A stretch of DNA of 64,000 nucleotides from the NCBI GenBank assembly GCA_964036665.1, contig OZ038529.1, forward strand, positions 25,797,575 through 25,861,574. Direction: 5' to 3'. The DNA is from Gordius sp. MW1. Taxonomy: Eukaryota; Nematomorpha; Gordioida; Gordea; Gordiidae. Below, in pieces: positions 34,151-45,064 of the stretch. The notes below the pieces were generated by a model. The model did no database searches. It was not told the DNA's origin and was given only the letters and a program-made list of their open reading frames with translations. How positions within the stretch are numbered: the first letter of the stretch is position 1; the number at the start of each line of letters is the position of its first letter. Made by a program: the position numbers and the translations under genes.

Positions 34151-35296
34151 ATCCTATCTATATATGTTATATAACTTAATATATGTATATATGTTATATA
34201 AAGATATATATAATGAAATAATATTAGCAGTTACTGAATCTGAACATTCATTCATACTTTAAGATTGGTGCCTTAAGTGAGCTGAGTTTTCATTGAGTTG
34301 AGTACAATTCATTTTCAACACAACAAATGCTTAATTGTTTTATATCTCCCGGTTACATTTTTTTGTATTTTAAAAAAGATAATTGAAAAAACTAACTCTA
34401 TCTAAAATTTAACACCATTTTGTTTGTTTTCAATATAGTTAGATTAAAATTAGCTGCGTAATATAAACATAAATTATACAAATTTAGACTAATAATATAC
34501 AATGATTAGGTGAATGTTTTATAGATCTATTAAAGGTTTACACAACCCAAAAATCGTTTTTAAAACAAGCCTTTCAGGCCTTTTAAACATTGAAAGTTTT
34601 GACTTGTCACAAAATACTGAATATTTTTTTTAAAAACTTATTAATTCAAACAAAAAAATTAAAAAAAACTGAGCCTATGTAAAAAAAATGAAATTAAAAA
34701 AAACTGAGCCTATGTGAAAAAAATGAACTTCTTAAAAGAACGGAGAACTTTTTTATTAAAATCTGAGCTTAAAAAATGTACATTTTTTATTAAAAATCTG
34801 AATAAATTGAATTCAAAACTAATCAATAACTGAGCTTTATGGAATTTTTCAGTGTGCATTTAAGTAACAGCCCTTATTAAATGGGGTTGACTTTGATTTA
34901 CATAGTGAAAAATCATTAAAGTGAAGGAAAATTCTTAATTTTTACTTTTTGTGATATGGTATGGACGATGAGCTGTAAGCAATTTTTTTTCAACATCGAT
35001 TCATTGACGAACTCTTACAGATTTTTTATATTCTTTCTCCAATATCCTCAAACATCTCCTACTGTGATGAAGGTTGTAAAACCATCAAGTTATTTAGGTA
35101 TAAAGAATTGTAAATTTACCTTAAAATCAAATCACTTATTCAAAACAATTTCTATATAAATTAAGTAAAATAATTTAACAGCCAATCATCCTAACATCAG
35201 ATAAAGTCATTTAACCATCTAGCTTTTAAAGCACCAAGTATTGTATATTAACTCTACAAATTTATTTGGGAAATGAGTAAGTCAAAACAATGCCTA
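34151..35296. other. Intronic AT-rich stretch
   Basis: A 67-codon plus-strand frame at 34956-35159 is unsupported. CCAATATCCTCAAACATC at about 35039 reappears at about 35599, on the other side of the hAT MITE, which suggests a local duplication. Confidence 0.4.
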
Positions 35297-35574
35297 CAGG
35301 CGCGTAGCCAAGGGGGCAGAAAGCGGGAATTTTCTACCCCTTTGATCAAAATTTAAAATTTTTTTGAAGGTCCATATCCTTCTTTAAGGTATAAATGCGA
35401 TAGCAAATGCTCTGATTAATGAAGAGAAGAGATTTTTCCAAAGCTGGTTATATAGCGCCTTGAAGTTTTGCATATATTGTAAGCGAAGTTTACTTTTGTT
35501 ACATTACAAATAAAAGGGTCGAAATTTTTTTTGAATTTTTCTTCCCCCTTGAGAAAATCCTGGCTACGCGCCTG
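35297..35574. mobile_element. hAT MITE (278 bp), intact ends
   Basis: Perfect terminal repeats CAGGCGCGTAGCCA and TGGCTACGCGCCTG, with an exact 8-bp target duplication AATGCCTA (35289-35296 and 35575-35582). Same terminal family as hAT-1 and the 800-bp element at 11919. Only 278 bp with no coding sequence. Confidence 0.95.
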
Positions 35575-35582
35575 AATGCCTA

Positions 35583-36994
35583 TAATATCTCGCAGCCAAT
35601 ATCCTCAAACATCCCCTACTTTTCATGAAGGTAATATCGACCTCAACATATTTTTAACAATAACCTGTAAATCCTGAATAGTACTCAGTCATAAACTTTT
35701 ATAACAACCTTTTATATAAATCAGAGGTATGACCCTTGATTAATCAGTTCTTATTGACTTTCATGGGTCTCTATAAGCAACATGCAAAGGGTCAGACAAC
35801 CCAGATGAACATTCATAACCTAAAACTTAAAACCCATAGCTATTCTCATGTCAGACACTTCCTCAGGCATCACAAAACAGATTTTGAAGTCTTCCCTTCA
35901 ATAAAATAATCAAGAGTATTGCGCTAAAGGTGCAAGATAGCATTATCATTTACAAAGCAAAAAAATCTGATTAATAAGTAAAATATGATTAAAGTTAGTT
36001 AAAGGAATGAAAATTTTTTCCAATTAATGAAAGTTTTATTTACTTGAGATCCATTATTTTAATTGATTTTTAAATACTAAGTAAAGGATGCTTATCATTT
36101 AATTCTAAAATTTTAATTTAGTTATTTATGTAAAAGGGAATCAGTGATTAATTTTGAGCAATTTGATATTAAAATCAATGAAACTCTTTAACGATTATTT
36201 GAATAAGCATCATAAAATAAGCTGGCTAAAATATTCTAATGCCGCATCAAAACATGGTTAGGAACAAAGTAAGGTGGGAGGAGGCGCAAAGTATAAGCGC
36301 TCTAAATAAAAAGTAGGCTGTTTTAAAATTTAGTAGATATGTTATTATGTAATTGGTAAAAATAAATATTCATATTTTATATATAATATTAAATTATCAA
36401 AAACAAATTGCTAATCATTTCTCTATTACTTTAATTTAGTGTGATCTATGCGGTCCTAATCCTTTTAACTAATAATAATTAAGAGTTTTATCCTTACAAA
36501 ATAGATTTACATAAATCAGATCAACTTAAACTTTACAAAACGTATTGACAATACAGTTTATATGGCGATTAAAGTAACATTAATTTAGCAAAGTCTTGTT
36601 AGTTTTACCACGATAAAAATGGTCGAAATTTTCACGGGGCAATGGTCTAAATTTTACTTAATATTTGCGAAAAACACCAAAGCTCTACCATTATAAAAAG
36701 AATTTAAAAACTAATATACGAAATTTGATTTACAAAGTATTATGCTGTTTTACAAATATATGGACAAAATGAATGGATGTTCCTAAAGTATTAATATTTT
36801 CATTAAATAAAAAATAACTATAATATATTAATGTATAATAAATTTACATAGACTCATAATTTTAGACAGGTATTTAGTCAAAATCAGCTAATTGAATTTT
36901 TCTACAAAAGTCATTTTTATACACGGGTTTTAAGATTGAAAGCTATCAAATTAAGTTACAAAAGCCTAGCATGGTTAAAATAATTTTAAAATAC
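35583..36994. other. Intronic AT-rich stretch
   Basis: No supported feature. A 46-codon frame starting at 35764 has somewhat higher complexity than its surroundings but no splice context. Confidence 0.4.
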
Positions 36995-37123
36995 CTGAAA
37001 CACATTTTCTACCGAAAAGACCAAAGCTGTATTCACATAAACACATTTTTCTTCGGTGACATACTTTAAATACGCAATCTTCGTCCTGAGTACAACTTTC
37101 TCCAGGGTATTTACGTGAAAGAT
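36995..37123 (-). CDS. Exon of EB/EGF-like cysteine-rich gene (exon 2 of 5 seen)
   Basis: Minus-strand exon of 129 bp, acceptor CTCAAG, donor G|GTATTT, phase 1 at both ends. It encodes RKYPGESCTQDEDCVFKVCH, then RRKMCLCEYSFGLFGRKC. Cysteine spacing is C-x5-C-x4-C-x5-C-x-C-x10-C, nearly the same as the exon at 5940-6056, so the two are probably duplicated units. A 117-bp intron separates it from the upstream exon, and the next exon downstream is 24 kb away. Confidence 0.78.
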
Positions 37124-37240
37124 CTTGAGAATAATTTGTATTAAAAACTAATTTATCTGTACAAATGTAATATATTTATGATGGTTTTTTCGAAAGCATT
37201 GAAAAAATCTACAACATTCTGATATAAATAATTTTCTTAC

Positions 37241-37357
37241 TAAATTCGAAGTCCTCGTCAAAAGATTCTTCCTTAAAGTAGCAGCGACATCTGTTCGCGA
37301 AACAGAGGCATCTATAAATCGGATTTATGTTTTCACATTCTCTTTTTTCCTGACAGC
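37241..37357 (-). CDS. Exon of EB/EGF-like cysteine-rich gene (exon 1 of 5 seen)
   Basis: Minus-strand exon of 117 bp, acceptor TTATAG, strong donor A|GTAAGA, phase 1 at both ends. It encodes CQEKRECENINPIYRCLC, then FANRCRCYFKEE and an acidic tail. Six cysteines with a compact C-x-C...C-x-C end differ from the other modules, so it may be a different module type or half of a larger domain. No start codon or signal peptide is visible; earlier exons should lie to the right. Confidence 0.72.
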
Positions 37358-37800
37358 CTATAAATTATAATATAGTTTTGGATATTGAAATGGATGAATA
37401 GAGGCCCTTCTCCCCTGGTGGAGAGCGGGTCTTGGGAGGGTAGCCCCCAAACCGCGCCTGCGTCCGTATTGTGTATTTATTTGTATAAAATTGGTGGGTT
37501 TGGATTGATAAAGTAGGTAGGGGAAATGGAAGATAATCATAATTTGTAAATATAGACTGCTATGGTTTGGTGAAAGAATTTATAACAGTCTGAAAATTTT
37601 GAATACCTTGCTTATGTCCAAAAAGCTATGAATTATAGAAGAATTATTTCGAATTAATTTTTATTAAATTATAAACTAGGTACAGCGGGAAAAGTGTATA
37701 ATAGCGTAAACTAATTTTTGGGAAAAAATTCCATTCAAACAAGGTATGTTTTTACAATTTTGCTAATTTAATAGCTAATTTCATTGCACAGGAAACGTAA

Positions 37801-39414
37801 TTAGAGCCCTGCGAAATTAAATTTCCTCAGCACGAGTCCGGCCCGAGCCCGACACTTTTATTTTCGATTTTTTTTTACACAGGCCCGGGCCCGACCTGAG
37901 CCCGGCCCGACTAGTTTGAAATGTAAATTTAAAAAAAACGATTCAGGTACCCACCCGCACCTTTTATCTAACATCAAAATATTTCGTCTCCCCTATGTAG
38001 CCTAATCAACAAAAGAATTAATAAAAAGTTTATATAAATTAAACTTATAAACTCTCTGGTAAATTAGCATTATGAAAAGGATGCATAGGAATGGGCTGAC
38101 ACTTTAAAGTCATAATTTAGATGTGACTTCAAATCGATAACAAAAATTAAATTTTTCTCTACATAGTCCTGTGAACATTACATTAGGCATTAATTTGTAA
38201 TAACTCAATTTTTGGCATATACCTTTTTAATTTTAACAAAAATAAAAGTTGAAATTTAATATTATTAAATATTATACAAATGAAAATTGTAAAACAATAC
38301 AAAAGGATGCACTGTACGCTGTACGTATATAAATTTACTTCTAGAAATATGAAAATAGATAAAAAATTTACTTACCTCATAAATATATGAATAGTTTTGC
38401 AATATAATTTGGGAATTTATACAATGTTTTCATCGTCAAGTCCTGAGCTCCCCCCCCCCCCCGTATCTGTATTTATGTCTATATTGGTTTCTCCTAACCT
38501 AATCAATCACACAAATATATTTTACTGCACTTGATGAGAGTGAATCATCAAAATTATAAAATTTTTTTACTAAAATTACTAGTCTATCTATATTATAACT
38601 AGAGGGATATATAAGAATACTTATGGAAATCTCAATCCTGGGCAGAGTTTTGGTTGTGGGGTATAGCGAACCCCATTCTTAAAATGATGATTTAACACAA
38701 ACAAAGGAACCCGTACAAATTATATTTAAACATAGTTTTAAGCCTCTTTAAGTTTTTGTAATAAATTATTTAAGTGGTAGTTTAAAAATTATAGTACTTT
38801 AAAAATTATATTTACTAATTCAAAAGGATATTTATATTTAAAGATGCTTTAATAAATATAAGAAACCTCCATTGAAAAAAAAAATATTAAAATTTTCTTT
38901 TTACACGATGTAGAAACATTATAAAGATTAATTGAAATTTAGACAATATAAAAGCGGGTAAGAAATAAAAATACACAAATCATAATTTTTTTTAAGCGTC
39001 GCATGTATCATCCTTTAAAAGCGGCCAACGGTCGGCCAAGGATTATAAAATTATACTTTGCCACTAAAATACCGACTTTTTTGAAGTAACAAGTTGGGGG
39101 TAAATTTAAAGGCCGGGCAGCGGCGGCTGATTTCTTTATTTTAGACATAGCAATTGTCTAAGAGCACTGTTAAAAATTGTTTGAAGGATGCCAGCTATTA
39201 AGTTCTTTATAAAAAATTACGACTCTTCACACGTCCAAGTATGGGTTTGCTGTATATTAAACATTTGCCAAACTCTTTTAGCTACATTTTGTTTAGGGCG
39301 AGGCTCCGGCCTCGGGTCGGGCCGACTAATCCGGCTCGACCCGACCTAAGGCCCCACTAAATTTAATCTTAAGCCAGGGCAGGGTCGGGCTTCGGACGGC
39401 CCGTGCAGGGTTAT
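37801..39414. mobile_element. Longer relative of the GC-rich TIR element
   Basis: Left end TAGAGCCCTGCGAAATTAAA, right end GGCCCGTGCAGGGTTATA. Subterminal GC-rich tracts (CCGGCCCGAGCCCGAC near 37842; GGTCGGGCCGACTAATCCGG near 39315) are inverted relative to each other. Flanks AACGTAAT and GAAGTAAT agree at six of eight bases, compatible with an aged 8-bp target duplication. The 1.6-kb inside is AT-rich and encodes nothing recognisable. Confidence 0.6.
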
Positions 39415-40346
39415 AGAAGTAATATACAATTATCTATAGTATTGAAATATTTGTATATATATTTGTAGATATTTAAAAACATTAACTTTGTTTCTTTTTT
39501 GAGGATCCTAAACAACTATATTTATTAATTAATTAATTGATAATGTGTATCACGGCTGCAAGTGTTGTTAGCAGACAAACATTTTAATCGCAGCCGCATA
39601 AAAGAGGCTTAAAAAACATGTGATAGATTGCGATATAAAGTATGCCAAAGTTCGAATTATTTAATAAGATGGGCCAGGATGTGCCTTTAAATATTTTAAA
39701 TGGGAGGGCAGGCCGCCGACGCGGTCGATCTGGCTGGCATAGTAGATTTTAGGGTTTGTGCCGGCCGCCGTTTTAATTGGTGCTTAAAATATCTTCTATT
39801 TAACAATATCGAGAAATTTGAGAATATAATACCATAGCAATATTAGTCAATATGTATATAAACAGAATATATAACAACAGATTATTAGTGTATATTAATC
39901 TTACTGTGTAGATCTGTCCAAGTGGACATGTAAACAGGTGTAGTGGGCATTCTTAATTTATATATATCATAGATATAATGTAAATCGATATTTACTTCAT
40001 TTTTATGATAGGAATAAAAACCAAAATCAATATAAAGACGAAAATTTTCATTTAAATCTCATAAAAGGGTATTAGAACAATATGTTCGGCTAGTGAATAA
40101 AAGGCAAATCGAACACTTATTTTAAGAATTAGAGGTTTCTAGAGAAAAAAATGAAAAAAAAGCAAGTTGCGTTACAGAAAGTAGAATGAAAATATGTACG
40201 AGAATTAATAAAATTAGTCGGGAACGTTATTTTTTTATATCGTTTTAATGTTTAAAGTATATAATTTGAAATGATTTTTACATTATCTATTCTATTAAAC
40301 TCAAATTTACTTCGCAAATTAAACGTGTATATTTTTTTATATTAGA
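39415..40346. other. AT-rich stretch with a GC-rich patch
   Basis: 39690-39780 contains GCAGGCCGCCGACGCGG and GTGCCGGCCGCCG, out of keeping with the AT-rich surroundings and probably a transposon scrap. Otherwise nothing recognised. Confidence 0.4.
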
Positions 40347-41340
40347 CTAGATGAACCCGGCAAACGTTGTTTTGCCATTTACCCGGGTGTATTAGCAGAA
40401 TATATATCATCTTATAGATAATTTCAATAGATTAAAAATATATTAAATATAATTGGTAAGTGTTTATTATGCAATGATTTTTAAACAAATAGTTAAAGAG
40501 GGTCCAAGGCCCAGGCCCACCCAAGAGAGAAAACCTGACCCCATGCCCCCCCCCAAGGGAAAAATCTTTGGTACCCTGGCCCTTCAAGCAATTTTTTATA
40601 TTTTTTTGTAATTAAGAAACAATATAATAATTATAATTATTTGTTTCTGAATAAAACTTTTAATTCTGAACTTAACAATGTCTGAAGAACTGAGATATAT
40701 CAACATTTATTGGCGCAAGCGTTGCTTTGGCTTATTTCTTATTTGGCTAAATAACTGTAACATATCAAAATCAATAAGAAATATATGAAAGAATTTGGGT
40801 CAGCTTATTTCTAGAAAATACTATAAGTGTATGGGTCAAAATAAGAATGGAATACAAATAAAGTCTGTATTTAATGTTATATACATGGCAATTGGCGTAT
40901 TAAGGTTTTGAATTAGGGACGGGGGCAAAACGTTCAAAAGTTCAATTAGGGGGGAAGGGCAAAACGTTAAATTTGGTTTTTGTATTGAAATTTTTTTTTT
41001 TCGCCATTTAGGAGGGGGCAGTTTGATTTAGTTCATCGACAAAATACGTCCTGAAGACATCGATAGTTTAATTTATGCAGAAATTCCAAATCCGTCTACT
41101 GGCCAGGAGGGGCAGGGCCCTTTTTATATATGAAAGATTATTTATATTTTTGCATTTGGCAGTATCACTGTATGATGTCATGAAGTTGCGTATGATTGAC
41201 ATTTTATTAAGTGATTGCCGCATTTTACAGTATCCTTTATCCTGTATGGCGTCATATGACTTCTCTATTAAGTGCCAATTTTATTAAGTGATTGCCGCAT
41301 TTGTCCCGTATGACGTCATATGACGTCTTTATTAATTGTC

Positions 41341-42110
41341 TACTTCTATTGTTCTATTTCCGTATACAGTGCAACGCGTACGAATACAACATAACGCAAT
41401 AATAAATCAAATTTGTTAAATTATAAAAAAATAATTAAATTAATTTTAAATGTAAAACTTTTATGAAATTTTTTTTTCCTTTTAAAGAATGACATTTGCA
41501 TAAGACAATTATAATTTCATGCCAGAGTATAAGTGATAAAATTTGCAACTAATCTGTAGTAAAAAATTAATAATAGATAAATAATGACATTTATATATAA
41601 ATAGCATTTACTCAGAATAATCAACGTTGGATTATTTTTCATTACATTTAAATTATATATATACTTTCATCTTTCTCATTAAAAATATCTCATTTAATGA
41701 TAATGAGAAAAATTTTATATGTTCTACATCTATTGTTCTATTTCCGTTACAGTGCAACGCGTACGAATACAACATAACGCAATAATAAATCAAATTTGTT
41801 AAAATATAAAAAAATAATTAAATTAATTTTAAATGTAAAACTTTTATAAAATTTTTTTTATCCTTCTAAAAAATAACATTTGCATAAGACAATTATAATT
41901 TCATGCCAAAGTATAAGTAATAAAATTTGCAACTAATCTGTAGTAAAAAATTAATAATAGATAAATAATGACATTTATATATAAATAGCATTTACTCAGA
42001 ATAATCAACGTTGGATTATTTTTCATTACATTTAAATTATATATACTTTCATCTTTATCATTTAAAATATCTCATTTAAAATATCTCATTTAATGATAAT
42101 GAGAAAAATT
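41341..42110. repeat. 384-bp direct tandem duplication inside H2
   Basis: CTATTGTTCTATTTCCGT at 41346 recurs at 41730, with the following ~360 bp (including CAGTGCAACGCGTACGAATA and ATCAACGTTGGATTATTTTT) repeated with only small differences. Two copies. Confidence 0.9.
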
Positions 42111-42159
42111 CATCTTCTTCACCTATATATTTTCTCAAATAATCTATAATTTTATTTAT

Positions 42160-42535
42160 TTCAGGTTTAATTCATAAATTTTATGTTGTCACCGTTAAGA
42201 AAAGATGACGTTTAAGAAATTTAATTCATATTTTATGTTGTCTTGTCACCGTTAAGAAAAGATGACGTTTAAAAAATTTAATTCATAAATTTTATATTGT
42301 CACCGTTAAGAAAAGATGACGTTTAAGAAATTTAATTCATAAATTTTATGTTGTCGTCACCGTTAAGAAAAGATTACGTTTTACAAAATACTATAAGTGC
42401 GACACTTTTACTACAGAACTGTCTGTATATTCAAATTTTATGTTGTAGTCACCGTTAAGAAAAGATTACGTTTTACAAAATACTATAAGTGCTACACTTT
42501 TACTACAGAACTGTCTGTATATTCAAATTTTCAAC
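42160..42535. repeat. Minisatellite inside H2
   Basis: The core TGTCACCGTTAAGAAAAGAT occurs six times. The first copies are about 58 bp apart; the last two are in a longer unit of about 107 bp that adds ACTATAAGTG and TACTACAGAACTGTCTGTAT. Unit length therefore changes along the array. Confidence 0.85.
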
Positions 42536-42799
42536 GAACGCGAGGAGGTGCGTTTGATTGACATTTTATTAAAGGTCAAAACGTATAAAACCCAATATCT
42601 CGAAAATTAAAAGGAATTTTAGAAATCTGAAAAAGCTATTTTACTCCTGGCCGCCCTGGGAACCTACGGGTAAAATTTCGTCGGGCCGGTAGTTTCAGAA
42701 TTTAGCCCTTATATCATACATATATACATACACTTTACTTTATATATATAGATAACTAGCTGTGCCCGGCCAAGCGTTGCTTTGGCTCAAGCCTTAAGT

Positions 42800-43582
42800 G
42801 GTTAAATAAGTATAACCCATTAATAAGACTTATCTAAAATGGGGTCATATATGAAATAATTTACCGGCACGTTAGCGGGAAAGGCCAGGAGGTAAAAGTT
42901 GGCATAGTCTAGGGACAGTTTTTCTTGGAGGACCGTTTGGGACAGTTTTTCCCGTGGTTAAATAAGGATAACCTATTTATAAGACTTATCTAAAATGGGG
43001 TCATATATGAAATAATTTACCGGCACGTTAGCGGGGAAGGCGAGGAGGTAAAATTTGGCATAGTCTAGGGACAGTTTTTTTGGAGGACCGTTTGGGACAG
43101 TTTTTCCCGTGGTTAAATAAGGATAACCTATTTATAAGATTTATCTAAAATGGGGTCATATATGAAATAATTTACCGGCACGTTAGCGGGGAAGGCGAGG
43201 AGGTAAAAGTTGGCATAGTCTAGGGACAGTTTTTGCTTGGAGGACCGTTTGGGACAGTTTTTCCGGTGGTTAAATAAGGATAACCTATTTATAATACTTA
43301 TCTAAAATGGGGTCATATATGAAATAATTTACCGGCACGTTAGCGGGGAAGGCGAGGAGGTAAAAGTTGGTCTAGTCTAGGGACAGTTTTTGCTTGGAGG
43401 ACCGTTTGGGACAGTTTTTCCCGTGGTTAAATAAGGATAACCTATTTATAAGACTTATCTAAAATGGGGTCATATATTAAATAATTTACCGGCACGTTAG
43501 CGGGGAAGGCGAGGAGGTAAAAGTTGGCATAGTCTAGGGACAGTTTTTCCTGGAGGACCGTTTGAGTGGAAGCTGGGCAAAA
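42800..43582. repeat. 156-bp tandem repeat, five copies, in the Helitron 3' region
   Basis: GTTAAATAAGGATAACC starts at 42801, 42957, 43112, 43269 and 43426 (spacing 155-157 bp). Each unit includes AATGGGGTCATATATGAAAT, CCGGCACGTTAGCGGGGAAG and GGACAGTTTTT. The units are nearly identical, so amplification is recent. They lie just upstream of the Helitron 3' hairpin. Confidence 0.93.
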
Positions 43583-43675
43583 ATATTATAGTGGATTGGA
43601 GAGATAAATACTGCCGGTAGTTCCCAATATGGGATTATGGGAATATGCATTTTGATGTAGCAAAAAATATAAGAC

Positions 43676-44217
43676 TGTGGTAATTGGGGTTACTTTTTTT
43701 ATGCTTATTCAAATGAGTATTATTATAGCGGTTAGAGATAAATTAATAAGGGTATAGTGTATTTCGTTATGTAAATAGACGTGCACTAAGTAGATGCAGA
43801 CGTCGAACGGTACGCTAATGTATTTCGTTATGTAAATAGACGTGCACTAAGTAGATGCAGACGTCGAACGGTCGGCATCCCTCATTCAAATTGAGAGGAG
43901 CCTCGACTGTGTTATAAGGCTGAATTTTACATTGCATGTTAATCATATATATTTCTCTTCTCTCGGTGCAGTAACGTGATTAGCGATCCAACTACAAAAG
44001 ACATACGATCCCCTACCTCCCCTATACGTAGACGATTAAACTCAAGGATTAAACTCACGGCCATCGCCCAATTTATATTTAATTATTACTTGTGCCTTAT
44101 TTATTTCTCGGAATTATATCTGACAGTCGTCCTATTTTATTTAAACCATTGTTGTTGTCAATAAAAGGAAGTCCCATCATTTGATTATCACAATTGGTAG
44201 TTCCCCTGGTTATTACA
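43676..44217 (+). repeat. 5' LTR of gypsy element 2
   Basis: Contains a 61-62-bp unit (TGTATTTCGTTATGTAAATA...GACGTCGAACGGT) in two tandem copies at 43750-43872, repeated in the 3' LTR. CAATAAAAGG at 44158 may be the polyadenylation signal. Confidence 0.95.
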
Positions 44218-44622
44218 ATTGGTAGCACGAGGAACCGCGAAGGACAAACGAATTGCCGAATTGCTTTTAAAAATCTCGACTTTCAAGACTCGAGGCTCTA
44301 AACGTCGATTGTTCATACAAAACAAGAGAAAAAAGGACAACGTAAGTTCTTTTTTTATTTGGTAATAATGGAGAAATCTTTATTAGTTATTATAATATTA
44401 ATATTCGTGATTAGCCTTTATAGTACATCATTTAGATGGACTTTAATTAAACTATTAATGTCAACACTATAAATTGATTTTCTTTATTTTTGATCGATCA
44501 ATTATCTTATTTTTATCACCTTGTTTGATAAAGTCCTTCGTTTGGTTGGACAGTAAGTAAATTGAATTGTTGAGGTCAACGATATAAATATAATTTCTTT
44601 TACTGATCTTATTTTAATTATC

Positions 44623-44793
44623 ATGTTTGGGCCGAAAGCTTCATTTAATTTTATCAATTTTGTAGTAAATGAAAAGATGTTTTTTATAATTGTTGTACTA
44701 ATTATAATTGTAATTTTTTTGATAATTAAACTACAGCGCGTAGAACAGGTCTACAGAGTTAAATCCTCGATCCCGCGTTGCTTCACAGATTAG
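44623..44793 (+). CDS. Small membrane-anchor-like ORF in the gag position
   Basis: 56 residues, starting MFGPKASFNFINFVVNEK, followed by a strongly hydrophobic run (FFIIVVLIIIVIFLIIKL) and a basic tail. It would make a single membrane segment. A 34-residue hydrophobic ORF (44368-44472) lies just upstream. Neither resembles gag. They occupy the place of capsid, so they may be decayed leader or gag sequence; AT-rich DNA easily gives such frames. Confidence 0.25.
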   Translation: MFGPKASFNFINFVVNEKMFFIIVVLIIIVIFLIIKLQRVEQVYRVKSSIPRCFTD

Positions 44794-44999
44794 GGCACAT
44801 AAGGCGCAACTGTAATGTAGGCCGTAACTTTGAAAATAACAGGGCGCATTTTAGATATAGATCTCAGTCGCGTGAACCTTATAATAGATTTTATGGGAAT
44901 AGACAGTTTTATAATGATAACCAGGTTATTCCGGGTAATTTTGAAAATAGAGCCACGCAGGATAATTCTGTTAATCCTGGGCCGCGTAACTTTAATTGA
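44778..44999 (+). pseudogene. gag nucleocapsid remnant of gypsy element 2
   Basis: The frame carries LGHIRRNCN, the second half of a CCHC zinc knuckle (G-H-x4-C); the first two cysteines are lost by a change of frame near 44785. A basic Arg/Asn-rich tail follows (RNFENNRAHFRYRSQSREP), as in nucleocapsid. The rest of gag is not detectable. Confidence 0.65.
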
Positions 45000-45064
45000 T
45001 GCTCGATTGGCGCGGACAACACTAAGATTGTTTATATTAATTTTTTAATTCTTTACAAACTCCG

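Larger units (their letters stand above)
40347..42752 (-). mobile_element. Non-autonomous Helitron H2 (complete ends)
   Basis: On the minus strand it begins TCTATATATATAAAGTAAAG after A (42752) and ends hairpin (40359-40376), spacer, CTAG at 40350-40347, followed by T. Both Helitron insertion rules (A|TC...CTAG|T) are met. It is 2406 bp and encodes no Rep or helicase. It preserves the empty TTAA site that is occupied by piggyBac in H3. It abuts the coding Helitron: its first base lies 4 bp from that element's last base, making a head-to-tail tandem. Confidence 0.88.

Noticed and set aside
35764-35904. 46-codon plus-strand frame with an AATAAA nearby
   Set aside because: Too short, no splice acceptor, no recognisable motif.
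42160-43582. Possible CRISPR array from regular repeats
   Set aside because: Units are 58-157 bp direct tandems with no unique spacers, inside Helitrons in a eukaryotic genome.
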